From Nostoc sp. KVJ20 (GTDB lineage: Bacteria; Cyanobacteriota; Cyanobacteriia; Cyanobacteriales; Nostocaceae), in NCBI RefSeq assembly GCF_001712795.1, contig NZ_KV757608.1, forward strand, positions 1-58,048: a stretch of DNA of 58,048 nucleotides. Direction: 5' to 3'. The position numbers and the translations under genes were made by a program. Shown here piece after piece: positions 43,501-51,853 of this stretch; within the stretch, counting starts at the first letter, position 1, and each line of letters opens with the position of its first letter. The notes beneath the pieces are model-generated. The model saw only the letters and a program-made list of their open reading frames with translations, was not told the origin of the DNA and searched no databases.

Positions 43501-44070
43501 ATGAGTCCTTTGACATTAAAACTAGACACCGTTCACTTTAGTGACGAACAATTTTATCACTTATGTCAAAATAACCGCGAATTGAAATTTGAACGCACTG
43601 CCAAGGGAGAATTAATCATCATGTCCCCCGTTGGAGGTGAAAGCGGCAATCGAGAAGCAGATTTAATTATCGATCTGGGAATCTGGAATCGGCAAACTAG
43701 CCTGGGTTATACTTTCAGTTCTTCTACTATATTCAAATTACCTAATGGTGCTGACCGTTCCCCAGATGCCGCTTGGATTCAACGAGAACGTTGGCAAGCA
43801 CTTACACCTGAACAAAGACGGAAATTTCCCCCCATTGCACCCGATTTTGTCATTGAATTAAGGTCAGCAACAGATGATTTGGAAATGTTGCGTTCTAAAA
43901 TGCACGAATATATAGGTGCAGGGGTGCAATTGGCGTGGTTGATAAATCCCCAACAGCAGCAAGTGGAAATTTATCGCCAAAACCAAGATGCGGAAGTGCG
44001 AAATCTGCCGACACAATTATCGGGTGAAAATGTATTACCAGGATTTAGCTTGAGTCTATCGTGTTATTAA
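43501..44070 (+). CDS. Uma2-family putative endonuclease
   Basis: A 189-residue Uma2/DUF820 protein of a different subgroup from the others here: LTLKLDTVHFSDEQFYHLC at the start, then NRELKFERTAKGELIIMSPV, DRSPDAAWIQRERW with the active-site Asp, PDFVIELRSATDD with the Glu and KMHEYIGAGVQLAWLINP. The frame is intact. The family has a PD-(D/E)XK fold but no firmly assigned role. It is monocistronic, with 186 bp to the next gene. Confidence 0.87.
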   Translation: MSPLTLKLDTVHFSDEQFYHLCQNNRELKFERTAKGELIIMSPVGGESGNREADLIIDLGIWNRQTSLGYTFSSSTIFKLPNGADRSPDAAWIQRERWQALTPEQRRKFPPIAPDFVIELRSATDDLEMLRSKMHEYIGAGVQLAWLINPQQQQVEIYRQNQDAEVRNLPTQLSGENVLPGFSLSLSCY

Positions 44071-44256
44071 GATTTGCAAGTGCTGCTAAATCTCCATTAT
44101 CTGCCCATACTTTACATCGCAGTAAAAAATACTCTATAAGTCTGCGTAGGTACGCTTCATTTTTTGTCGTATGTGACTGCAATTTCAATCGTCAGGGTAT
44201 CTTACAGCAGCTAAGATAGCTTAAAAGAAATCACGGCATCTTTAGGAGAAACTACC

Positions 44257-45639
44257 TTGGCAGATGTAATTTATCAAGCACAAGCACCCTTAGAATTTAT
44301 TCCTCCGGCGTTTAACCCCTTATTTCTACGATTCGTCCATCTGTTGCTACCCAGTTGGATAAACTGGCAAACATCTATTACCCAAATTGAAGCAGACAAC
44401 GTAGAGGTACTGGTGGATCTCTATCGCCAGTTTCAGGAGGGTAAGATCCGTTTTATGCTGGCATTTCGCCATCCGAAAACAGACGATCCGTTTTGTTTAG
44501 CCTACTTGTTGTCTCAACTTGTACCAAAGGTAGCGCGATCGCAAGGTACAACACTACAACATCCCATTCACGCTCATTTTATCTACGATCGCGGCATTCC
44601 TCTCTGGGCAGGTTCCCACGTTGGCTGGATTGCTTCTCATTTAGGTGGTACTCCGATTCAGCGAGGTAAGGCTGACTGGACGGGGTTACGTTCGGCGCGT
44701 GACTTGTTTGCCAATGGTAAATTCCCAATGGCTGCTGCGCCAGAGGGTGCAACCAATGGTTTATCGGAGAATATTAGCCCTCTAGAACCTGGTATTGCCC
44801 AATTAGGCTTTTGGTGTGCTGAAGATTTGCACAAAGCTGAACGCCCCGAACAGGTTCTAATTGTACCAGTTGGGATTAAATATAGTTACGTTGACGCTCC
44901 TTGGGGTGCGATCGCGAATCTTTTAAGTGAATTGGAAGCGGCTAGTGGTTTACCTGTAAATTCAGCAGAAAATGCTTCTATAGAGTCGCTTTATCCCCGG
45001 TTGTTGGCTTTAGCAGAACATTTACTTTTGCTAATGGAAGAATTTTACACCCGGTTTTATCATCAAAAACTGCCAGATGCGAAGATTGTCAACGGGCAAA
45101 TTCCCGATAGAAACGAAGCGTTAGCAGTTCGTCTACAAGCTTTGTTGAATGCAGCGTTGTTAATATCTGAGCAGTATTTTAATTTACAGTCAAAAGGTAG
45201 TTTGAGTGACCGTTGTCGGCGAGTAGAACAAGCAGGTTGGAATTATATATTTAGAGAAGAATTTAAGGATGTAAAAGGAGTATCTGCGGTTGAAAAAGCT
45301 TTAGGCGATCGCGTTGCCGAAGAAGCCAATGCCCGGATGTGGCACATGCGTTTAGTAGAAAGTTTCGTGGCTGTTTCTGGTAATTATATTCGTGAAAATC
45401 CAACGGTAGAAAGGTTTGCTGAGACGACTTTAATTTTATGGCAAATGATTGCTAAAATCAAAGGAAATAAATCTGCACAGCGTCCGCAATTGGGTAAGCA
45501 AAAAGTTAAAATAACTGTGGGTGAACCCATATCAATTTCTGAGCGTTACCCAGCTTATAAGGAAAATCGGTTAGGTGCTAGACAAGCTGTTGCTGATGTG
45601 ACAAACGATTTGCAACACGCGCTGGAAGGATTGATTTGA
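44257..45639 (+). CDS. PlsC-like acyltransferase family protein
   Basis: A 460-residue protein with a glycerol-phosphate acyltransferase core. The HX4D motif is FRHPKTDDP near residue 70; the second block is HLGGTPIQRGKADWTG near 131, and the third is AAPEGATNGLSE, in place of the usual EGTRS, near 166, with IVPVGIKYSYV after it. The family transfers acyl groups to lysophosphatidate or related lipids; the EGAT change and the long C-terminal half of unknown fold mean the substrate may differ. There is no signal peptide. A small RHH antitoxin gene begins 22 bp after its stop. Confidence 0.82.
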   Translation: MADVIYQAQAPLEFIPPAFNPLFLRFVHLLLPSWINWQTSITQIEADNVEVLVDLYRQFQEGKIRFMLAFRHPKTDDPFCLAYLLSQLVPKVARSQGTTLQHPIHAHFIYDRGIPLWAGSHVGWIASHLGGTPIQRGKADWTGLRSARDLFANGKFPMAAAPEGATNGLSENISPLEPGIAQLGFWCAEDLHKAERPEQVLIVPVGIKYSYVDAPWGAIANLLSELEAASGLPVNSAENASIESLYPRLLALAEHLLLLMEEFYTRFYHQKLPDAKIVNGQIPDRNEALAVRLQALLNAALLISEQYFNLQSKGSLSDRCRRVEQAGWNYIFREEFKDVKGVSAVEKALGDRVAEEANARMWHMRLVESFVAVSGNYIRENPTVERFAETTLILWQMIAKIKGNKSAQRPQLGKQKVKITVGEPISISERYPAYKENRLGARQAVADVTNDLQHALEGLI

Positions 45640-45661
45640 AAAATAAGATTAGGAGTTAATT

Positions 45662-45910
45662 GTGAACAATATTACTATATTTAACCTTGATGATGACATC
45701 AAGTATCGTCTACAAAAACGAGCCGAAAAACATGGTCGTTCCCTTGAAGAAGAAGCCAGAGAAATTATTCGTATGGCTCTAACAGAAAATCAGGAACATT
45801 CCTTAAACTTAGCTAATATACTTGAGGAACGTTTTGCGAATTTGGAGAACTTTGAATTACCGGAAATTCCTAGAGAACCTATTCGCACCGTATCAACATT
45901 TGAAGAATGA
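45662..45910 (+). CDS. RHH antitoxin, FitA-like
   Basis: An 82-residue ribbon-helix-helix protein: TIFNLDDDIKYRLQKRAEKH at the start, the conserved GRSLEEEAREIIR near residue 28, and an acidic, Pro/Glu-rich tail that would wrap the toxin. FitA-type antitoxins bind operator DNA through the N-terminal ribbon and neutralise a PIN-domain nuclease. Its stop codon overlaps the ATG of the toxin gene (ATGA), the normal arrangement for such pairs. The antitoxin is intact while the toxin is frameshifted. Confidence 0.9.
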   Translation: MNNITIFNLDDDIKYRLQKRAEKHGRSLEEEAREIIRMALTENQEHSLNLANILEERFANLENFELPEIPREPIRTVSTFEE

Positions 45911-46334
45911 TTATTCTTGATACAAACTTTTATCAGAATTAATGAAGCCTAAAAAATCTGAAATAGTTCGTAGTTGGGCTGCTCAACAATCGTTAATGAG
46001 TCTGTTTACCACAACAATCACTCAAGCAGAAATTCTCTACGGTATCGCCTTACTCCCTGCGGGAAAACGGCGAGATGAACTTAGTCAAGCAGCACATCTG
46101 ATGTTCTCAGAAGATTTTGCTGGGCGTGTTCTTCCTTTTGATCAAGCTGCTGCTGTAGCTTTTGCTAATATTGCGTCTCAAAGAAGACACAATGGTAATC
46201 CTATTTCCCAAGCCGATGCTCAGATTGCAGCTATTTGTCACACTCATGCAGCAACCATAACAACACGCAATTTCTCTGACTTTGAAGGGTGTGGTATTTC
46301 TATTATTAATCCTTGGGAAGTCTCCAGCAGATAG
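45907..46334 (+). pseudogene. FitB-like PIN-domain toxin with a frameshift
   Basis: The ATG at 45907 opens MIILDTN, including the first catalytic Asp, but stops after eleven codons at TAA 45940. In the next frame from 45930 the expected continuation is present: LSELMKPKKSEIV, then TTTITQAEILYGIALLP (conserved Glu), the Asp of ISQADAQIA and TITTRNFSDFEG near the end. Losing one base near 45928-45931, in a run of four T, explains it. A restart at ATG 45942 would make a 130-residue protein without the first active-site Asp, so it would be inactive as a nuclease. Confidence 0.9.
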
Positions 46335-46388
46335 AAGCTATACCCGTATATCCACAGTGGCTTGTCATTAGACATAACTTCTCATATA

Positions 46389-46964
46389 TTAACCTGGAAA
46401 TACTTTAGATAAATCCAGAACTAAATCAGGAAAATATGGCAAATTAACTGATTCATTTTGCAGAAAAATTAACTTGCGGCGATAACCATATTTACCCTGT
46501 AAATCTTTATAAGGTTCGCTGTAAGATTCTAGATGGTTATCTACTAAATTAAATATCCAATAGTCGGAAATACCAGCTTCTGCATAAACAGATAATTTTA
46601 CATCTTGGTCATATTTCAAAGTAGAATTAGAAATTTCAATTACCAACAATACATCAGATGGGCTAGGATGAGCTTCTAAATAGTCATCAGGACGATTTCG
46701 CACAATGACTAGATCGGGTTCTGGTTCGCTGTTATCAGGTATAATGATTGGTTCTTGTCCTCGAAGAATCGCCTCTTCTAGAACCAGCTTGAACAACTCC
46801 CGATATAAGCGGGTGCTACAAACAGAGTGCGGTGTACCTTTTGCTGCCATCTGGATTATTTCACCCTTAATTAGCTCAACTCGGTCATTCTCTTCAAAGA
46901 AGCCGAGTTCAGCTAGACGGTGATATTCAGCTATAGTAAAGCGTTTAGCAGTGGTAAGGCTCAT
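46389..46964 (-). CDS. Uma2-family putative endonuclease (intact relative of the broken copy)
   Basis: A 191-residue Uma2/DUF820 protein that closely follows the pseudogene at 10831-11391: AEYHRLAELGFFEENDRVEL, then NSEPEPDLVIVRN (Asp near 94), DVLLVIEISNSTLKYDQDVK (Glu and Lys near 118-130) and YAEAGISDYWIF. All likely active-site residues are present. At the place where the pseudogene has its stop, this copy reads EPIIIPDNSEPEPD. It sits next to a PD-(D/E)XK-like gene in the same direction, with a 51-bp gap. Confidence 0.88.
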   Translation of the reverse strand: MSLTTAKRFTIAEYHRLAELGFFEENDRVELIKGEIIQMAAKGTPHSVCSTRLYRELFKLVLEEAILRGQEPIIIPDNSEPEPDLVIVRNRPDDYLEAHPSPSDVLLVIEISNSTLKYDQDVKLSVYAEAGISDYWIFNLVDNHLESYSEPYKDLQGKYGYRRKLIFLQNESVNLPYFPDLVLDLSKVFPG

Positions 46965-47015
46965 AACAACTACGAGAATGCAGAGTTATTTTTATCTTAA
47001 TATAGCTGTAACTGA

Positions 47016-48173
47016 TTAAACTTCTGCGGTAGAGAATGATGAGGTATTTGGGTCTTCTTTTTTATCAGGTTCTGTAACTGTTTCTATACTTATACCCTTC
47101 CAGGGAAAGTCAAAATATTGTTCTTGAACCGTTTTTAACTCCTTTATTGACTCTTGGAAAAATAATTTAATGGCAGATATCTGGTCTTTTTCAGATAAAA
47201 ATTCTTGTAGACTTTTTCGATAAAATATAGCTGACCATGCTGGTAAAATGGTTAAATCAACAGGAGTCCATATATTGGGTTTATCGTTAATTACTTTCTG
47301 CATGGATTTAATAATTTTTGGGCGTTCTCCAAAATTAGAAGAAACCTCTAAACATATACCTAGATATGGATATTCCGTAAAATTATCTGGATTTAAATTA
47401 AAGTATCCAAGACCACACCATAAATTATTACCTGAAAACTTAGTATAAATAATATATCTACTAGACCATTTCCATTGAGTCCTACTTGCTGCACCGTTGA
47501 TAACACCTCCAAAAGCTAGCTTGAATTCGCGTTGTACTTCTTCACCGAGAGTTGATTCCATTAGATTGAGAGTTTTGTTGTAATTCACCATTGTCAATAA
47601 GTCAAGCGATGAAAATTGATTAGTGGTAGACATTCCATTTATCCTCATGAACATTAATATTTCTTGGGCTAAGATATCAGTTGAGTGTTGTGCTAAGTGG
47701 GCATAAAACTGATGCCATCTCAATTGAAAAAAAGTTATTTTTGGCTCTAAATTAAATGCTGGAGTTTTGATATCTTCTTTTGGATCATAATCACGCGTGA
47801 TGTAAATTAAAATTCGATGTCTGACATTTGGTAAATTACTCAAAATATCAGCATATTTTTTTAAAGCATTATTTCCATCCTTTGCGCCAATTTTTGATTC
47901 AATAAATATTACATCTGTGCTTAAACCATTTGATAATTCAACAACAATATCAAGTCTACTATCCTCAGTATGGCTTGCTAGTGCTGGATGTTCTTGTTGA
48001 GTTGAAATCTTGATGTTGGAATAATTATCATCACTAATGATTGAGTGATGTTTTAGCCAATCAATTAAAATATCATTATTCAGGGACAAAAAATAAGCGG
48101 CAATCTCAGTAAAAAAATCTTCACGCGGTTTGTTTCCTGAATGCAGATTGAGTAAATTTGTAAACAAAGACAT
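47016..48173 (-). CDS. PD-(D/E)XK nuclease-superfamily-like protein, role unknown
   Basis: A 385-residue protein. The N-terminal half has the PD-(D/E)XK pattern: EDFFTEIAAYFL near residue 18 (helix with Glu), TEDSRLDIVVEL (Asp near 73) and DVIFIESKIGA (E-x-K near 90-92), followed by YADILSNL and ILIYITRDYDP. The C-terminal half (200-370) is an unrecognised alpha/beta region. Proteins of this type occur in defence islands and as stand-alone nucleases. The base composition looks more AT-rich than the flanking housekeeping genes. Its neighbours (Uma2 gene, broken PIN toxin) fit an accessory region. Partners for a restriction system are not visible. Confidence 0.7.
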   Translation of the reverse strand: MSLFTNLLNLHSGNKPREDFFTEIAAYFLSLNNDILIDWLKHHSIISDDNYSNIKISTQQEHPALASHTEDSRLDIVVELSNGLSTDVIFIESKIGAKDGNNALKKYADILSNLPNVRHRILIYITRDYDPKEDIKTPAFNLEPKITFFQLRWHQFYAHLAQHSTDILAQEILMFMRINGMSTTNQFSSLDLLTMVNYNKTLNLMESTLGEEVQREFKLAFGGVINGAASRTQWKWSSRYIIYTKFSGNNLWCGLGYFNLNPDNFTEYPYLGICLEVSSNFGERPKIIKSMQKVINDKPNIWTPVDLTILPAWSAIFYRKSLQEFLSEKDQISAIKLFFQESIKELKTVQEQYFDFPWKGISIETVTEPDKKEDPNTSSFSTAEV

Positions 48174-48419
48174 TTATTTTTAAGTATTTAAGGTAATTCC
48201 AAAAAAAATACACAATAATTAAGCTTGTAGTGCTGATGGAACAAGGCTACTGAAAATTTTTATAAGTTATGTTTGTATCCAGTATTACTAACGTTGCAGC
48301 AGTTATAACTTAGCCGATCGCAGTTTGACAAGATTACTACACGATACTTGCAACAAATAGGGGTAAAATTTTACCCCTACAAAGTTGTGTATTATTTTAA
48401 GAATCGCTAGAGAAGTTTA

Positions 48420-48965
48420 CTAATATTGAGTTAAGTGACTTTCTAGCAAAGATGCGATCGCATCAGGATGAATATTTTTGTATTTCTTTTTACCAAGCTG
48501 TAAAACACAGTTGGGAGCGCTGCCACAGCATTTTTGGCAACTAGTATGTTCAATAGTAACTTTGTCTAACAAACCGCGATCGCACAAAGTTTTTTCTAAT
48601 TCTGATAATAACCCTTTACCACCACGTTTCAGGCAACCACCTTTTTGACATACCATAATCCTCGCTTTGGGTTGAGGTGGTAAATCTTGTTTTGGACACG
48701 CATCAATTGGTGTCACTCGATAGGCTTTGATTTTAATTTTACTTGTGCGCGAGTCTACTTTACTATGACCACAAATGCGAAGTTGCTGACCAGGAACTAA
48801 GGATGAACTTAGTAACCGCCGCAACTCTTTAGGCAGTTTAATTTCCACATCTCCAGATGGAACCGCCAATTGTAAGTATTTATATTTTCCTGGTTCACCA
48901 CCAACAAAACCTAGTAACTGTCCCTCAAGGTTCAATTCTGATAACGTCAAATACTTGTTACCCAT
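48420..48965 (-). CDS. (2Fe-2S) thioredoxin-like ferredoxin-domain protein
   Basis: A 181-residue protein. The N-terminal half (1-85) is a beta-rich region (LNLEGQLLGFVGGEPGKYK, VDSRTSKIKIKAYRV) of OB-like appearance. The C-terminal half is a thioredoxin-like [2Fe-2S] domain with four likely Cys ligands: IMVCQKGGCLKRGG and EHTSCQKCCGSAPNC. It lies downstream of nifT on the same strand, so it may serve electron transfer or iron-sulfur handling for nitrogen fixation, but the 128-bp gap contains a heptamer array, so co-transcription is not certain. Confidence 0.88.
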   Translation of the reverse strand: MGNKYLTLSELNLEGQLLGFVGGEPGKYKYLQLAVPSGDVEIKLPKELRRLLSSSLVPGQQLRICGHSKVDSRTSKIKIKAYRVTPIDACPKQDLPPQPKARIMVCQKGGCLKRGGKGLLSELEKTLCDRGLLDKVTIEHTSCQKCCGSAPNCVLQLGKKKYKNIHPDAIASLLESHLTQY

Positions 48966-49093
48966 GATTGATAAAAAGTTATTGGGAATTGGGCATTGGG
49001 CATTGGGAATGGGTCAATTCAATTTTAGATTTTAGATTGAAATTTAATCCAAAATCCAAAATCTAAAATCTAAAATTCCCACTCCCCGTTTTT

Positions 49094-49297
49094 TTAAGCT
49101 AGGCGTTTAGCTTCTACTGTTTGAGGTAAATTTGCTGTGTCTGGCAATTCACGAAATTCTAATTCCCAACCATTTGCTAGGGTGAGAATCTTGCCATCAT
49201 TTCCATCGGTTTGTTTGACGACTTCTTCTTCCAGGTCTTTTTTAGCAACGTAAACTACTAAAGTGCCGGCATCATTCATCCGTAGCATTACTTTCAT
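49094..49297 (-). CDS. nifT: NifT/FixU family protein
   Basis: A 67-residue protein of the NifT family: [32 protein letters not shown] and the conserved GWELEFRELPDT. Its role is not settled, and it accompanies nitrogenase maturation genes. The ATG at 49297 follows GAGGAA with 5-nt spacing; an earlier TTG at 49309 is unlikely. It overlaps the end of nifZ by 26 bp, indicating translational coupling. Confidence 0.93.
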   Translation of the reverse strand: MKVMLRMNDAGTLVVYVAKKDLEEEVVKQTDGNDGKILTLANGWELEFRELPDTANLPQTVEAKRLA

Positions 49298-49559
49298 GAG
49301 ATTCCTCAACCGATTCTAGTTCTTTTTTCTTGCAGCCGACGACAAACCCTGTCTCTAAGAAATGCACAGCATATATATAGGAAGTCTGCAAATATGTGCC
49401 TATACTCGCTATGTAACCGATATCTCCCTTGTTCACTAAAACTTGGCCGACTTCCTTACCAGGAAAGGTACCATCGTTTTTTAGCAGTTTACGAACTCTG
49501 ACTTTTTCACCAATTTCAAAAGCGGGTGGCAAGTTTAGTTCTAATTCATCGCGTTGCAT
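49272..49559 (-). CDS. nifZ: NifZ protein
   Basis: A 95-residue NifZ, which helps form the P-cluster of the MoFe protein. Features: [20 protein letters not shown] near residue 14, [21 protein letters not shown] near 38, and [21 protein letters not shown] near 61. The start at 49559 overlaps the nifV stop by 14 bp, and its 3' end overlaps nifT, so nifV-nifZ-nifT is one operon. Confidence 0.95.
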   Translation of the reverse strand: MQRDELELNLPPAFEIGEKVRVRKLLKNDGTFPGKEVGQVLVNKGDIGYIASIGTYLQTSYIYAVHFLETGFVVGCKKKELESVEESHESNATDE

Positions 49560-50679
49560 GAGAGTACCTCTGTTCTCTGACCAAATTCAACAGTTCTTCT
49601 GTCGTCAAACTGCGTTTTTTCTGTACCGATTTATGGCGTACTGCATCTAAAACAGATTGGGTTTCTTGAGAGTTCAAGAAAATTCCATGCTGTTCTAGCA
49701 AGTTAGCAACTAAATGCCGTCCAGAATGTTTACCTACTACTAAACGCCGTTCCCAACCCACTTCTTCAGGAGCAAATGGTTCGTAGGTAATGGGATTTTG
49801 CAATACCCCGTGAGCATGGATGCCTGATTCGTGAGCAAAAGTGTTTTCGCCAACGATCGCTTTCCAAGGTGGTACATCGGCTCCTGATGCGGCTGCAACT
49901 AGTTGAGACAGTTCCAGCAAGCTCGGTGTGTCAATGCCCAAATCAACGCCGTAGATGCGTTTAATCGCCATGACAACTTCTTCTAATGCTGCATTCCCTG
50001 CCCTTTCACCCAATCCGTTGACTGTGGTATTCACTGATGAGGCTCCGGCTTTGATACCTGCAAGAGCATTGGCAGTTGCTAGACCAAAATCATTATGCGT
50101 GTGGATTTCTAGGGGAATCGTCAACGCGGAAACCAGCCTTTGGACTTTAGTGTAGGTGGTGAAGGGGTCGAGAACTCCCACGGTGTCGCAGAAGCGGAAG
50201 CGGGATGCACCCCATTCTTGGGCATAAAGTGCTACATCTAAGAGGAAGTTTTCATCAGCCCTGGAAGAATCTTCTCCACCAACTGCTACCCAAAGACCTT
50301 GATCGAGGGCGAAGTGGATTGAGTCTTTGAGTTTTTGCAAACTTACTCGCCACTGACCATGAAATTTAGTGGCAATTTGGATACCAGAGACGGGAATGGC
50401 AATATGCACCCTGTTCAGACCACAGGCGATGGAAGCCTTGATATCTGAGATGACAGCGCGGTTCCAGCCCAAGAGTTTTGCTTGTAAACCCAAGTCAGAA
50501 ATTGCAGCGATCGCACGGGTTTCTTCGTCGCCCATTGCCGGTATACCCACTTCTAATTCCGGTATACCAATAGCATCGAGAAATTTAGCGATCGCTACTT
50601 TTTCTTCTAGGGTAAAAGCAACACCTGCTGCTTGTTCACCATCACGTAGTGTAGTGTCATTAATTATGATTTGATTCAT
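49546..50679 (-). CDS. nifV: Homocitrate synthase
   Basis: A 377-residue enzyme joining acetyl-CoA and 2-oxoglutarate to make homocitrate, the organic ligand of the iron-molybdenum cofactor. Features: [17 protein letters not shown] at the start (metal and substrate binding), [32 protein letters not shown] near 195 (two His metal ligands), [15 protein letters not shown] and the [13 protein letters not shown] stretch near 275. The length suits NifV rather than the longer 2-isopropylmalate synthase. It heads nifV-nifZ-nifT. Confidence 0.96.
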   Translation of the reverse strand: MNQIIINDTTLRDGEQAAGVAFTLEEKVAIAKFLDAIGIPELEVGIPAMGDEETRAIAAISDLGLQAKLLGWNRAVISDIKASIACGLNRVHIAIPVSGIQIATKFHGQWRVSLQKLKDSIHFALDQGLWVAVGGEDSSRADENFLLDVALYAQEWGASRFRFCDTVGVLDPFTTYTKVQRLVSALTIPLEIHTHNDFGLATANALAGIKAGASSVNTTVNGLGERAGNAALEEVVMAIKRIYGVDLGIDTPSLLELSQLVAAASGADVPPWKAIVGENTFAHESGIHAHGVLQNPITYEPFAPEEVGWERRLVVGKHSGRHLVANLLEQHGIFLNSQETQSVLDAVRHKSVQKKRSLTTEELLNLVREQRYSHATR

Positions 50680-51050
50680 TGCAAATATCCCTCTCTTGGA
50701 AGTATTCTTAATATCCTTTCCCTCTACAATCCCTCGTGATGGTAAATGCTAAAAATATCACAATTCATAATGTAGGATACATGATCCTTAATTATTGCCC
50801 CATTATTAGCATCACATCTGTATGGCAAGGAACTAAATCAATGTATAAATTACTAATCGTTTTTACCGATGTCAGTTGAAATGTCTTCGAGTAGCAATGA
50901 GCTAATATAACTATTAGCAAATCCCGAACAAAGTAATACACAAAATCCAGCAATTAAGGATGTAATCATCTTCGTAACCTCATCTTTTCTAGTGCATTTG
51001 GGTGTAATTTAGGCAGATAATGCTACTTAAAGCTAAGGGGTTAAAACTAG
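50680..51050. other. Intergenic leader of nifV, with a possible short frame
   Basis: A 371-bp region of AT-rich sequence upstream of nifV. It contains the 38-codon frame at 50853-50969 described separately. I saw no exact NtcA site (GTA-N8-TAC). Confidence 0.5.
50853..50969 (-). CDS. Possible 38-aa membrane or secreted peptide upstream of nifV
   Basis: A short frame with an ATG at 50969 preceded by GAGG at 8-nt spacing. It encodes a hydrophobic start (MITSLIAGFCVLLCSGF) with two Cys, then a short acidic end (LLEDISTDIGKND), resembling a one-helix peptide or signal peptide. It is on the same strand as nifV, 173 bp upstream. Nothing else supports it; it may be chance. Confidence 0.35.
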   Translation of the reverse strand: MITSLIAGFCVLLCSGFANSYISSLLLEDISTDIGKND

Positions 51051-51248
51051 CTAACTGTGGTCTGCTAGCCAATCAAATATTTTTCCTAGCTGCTCCAAAT
51101 CAACGAAACCATACTGCCAGAGGAGCATCGGTAGTGGGCCATTTTCTAATTCACGGTGTCGCAGAGCTACAGCAATATCGGCATTTGAAAGTTCAAGTTC
51201 ATTGTGCAAAAAATTGAGTAGTTTTATATCTCTGTTCCGAATCGCCAT
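51051..51248 (-). CDS. DUF2949-like small protein in the nif cluster
   Basis: A 65-residue soluble protein: MAIRNRDIKLLNFLHNELEL, then SNADIAVALRHRELENGPLPMLLWQYG and LEQLGKIFDWL. It matches the small cyanobacterial family DUF2949, predicted to be helical. In Anabaena the interval between nifP and nifV also contains two small genes; this one and the next fit those positions. The ATG at 51248 is taken over an upstream TTG. No biochemical role is known. Confidence 0.75.
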   Translation of the reverse strand: MAIRNRDIKLLNFLHNELELSNADIAVALRHRELENGPLPMLLWQYGFVDLEQLGKIFDWLADHS

Positions 51249-51554
51249 AATTGATTGAACTTTCAATTTCTTAATTTGGGAAAAAATTAAAAATCAGAAA
51301 TCCCAATTTATATTTGAGAATTTCGCCTTTCTAATTGTTGCTATATGTCAGGGGAATTTCAGATTTAGTAGACCCAACAAAATCTAAACCCCATCTAATC
51401 CATCTCAGTCTGCAACAAATTCTGCTAGCGGACAGTAGCTTCAAACTCTAAACCTATTTGAGCTTTGTGCATCTATGGACAAAAAGGATAAAGTCCAGTA
51501 TTTGCGTCATGAATTCAAGATTAATCATCTCTGAATTAGGTCTTTTTGAAATAA
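51249..51554. other. Intergenic, 306 bp within the nif cluster
   Basis: AT-rich; no gene or clear signal seen. It separates the two small nif-cluster genes, so they may have separate promoters. Confidence 0.5.
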
Positions 51555-51785
51555 TCATGACTCATCACTGTAACGCCAGCAACGCTCTAGCCATTCTAAT
51601 AATTCGTGACGAGAAGCAAGAAGTTGCATAACTGTACTACGAATTAGAATTACTTCGAGCAAATTGTTCACTTGCACCCGTAAAGAACCATCAGGGGGAC
51701 AAGAGCAATTAATTTTTAACTCTTGCAATCGGTGATAGATTCGCCAGCGATCGCTCAAAGGAATCTGCAAAACGTGATTTGTCAT
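51555..51785 (-). CDS. Small conserved-type protein between nifP and nifV
   Basis: A 76-residue soluble protein: MTNHVLQIPLSDRWRIYHRL, LKINCSCPPDGSLRVQVNN with two Cys near residue 26, and HELLEWLERCWRYSDES at the end. It is Trp- and Leu-rich, with no membrane segment. I do not recognise a named domain; position and size match a small gene known between nifP and nifV in Anabaena. It lies 68 bp after nifP, across a heptamer array. Confidence 0.75.
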   Translation of the reverse strand: MTNHVLQIPLSDRWRIYHRLQELKINCSCPPDGSLRVQVNNLLEVILIRSTVMQLLASRHELLEWLERCWRYSDES

Positions 51786-51853
51786 ATTTGTCCTTTGTCA
51801 TTTGTCTTTTGTCTGTTGTCATTTGTCTGTTGTCCTTTGTCCTTTGCTAATGA
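51786..51853. repeat. TTTGTCA/TTTGTCC heptamer array
   Basis: About eight heptamers of TTTGTCA, TTTGTCC and TTGTCTG type fill the gap between nifP and the next small gene. Confidence 0.9.
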
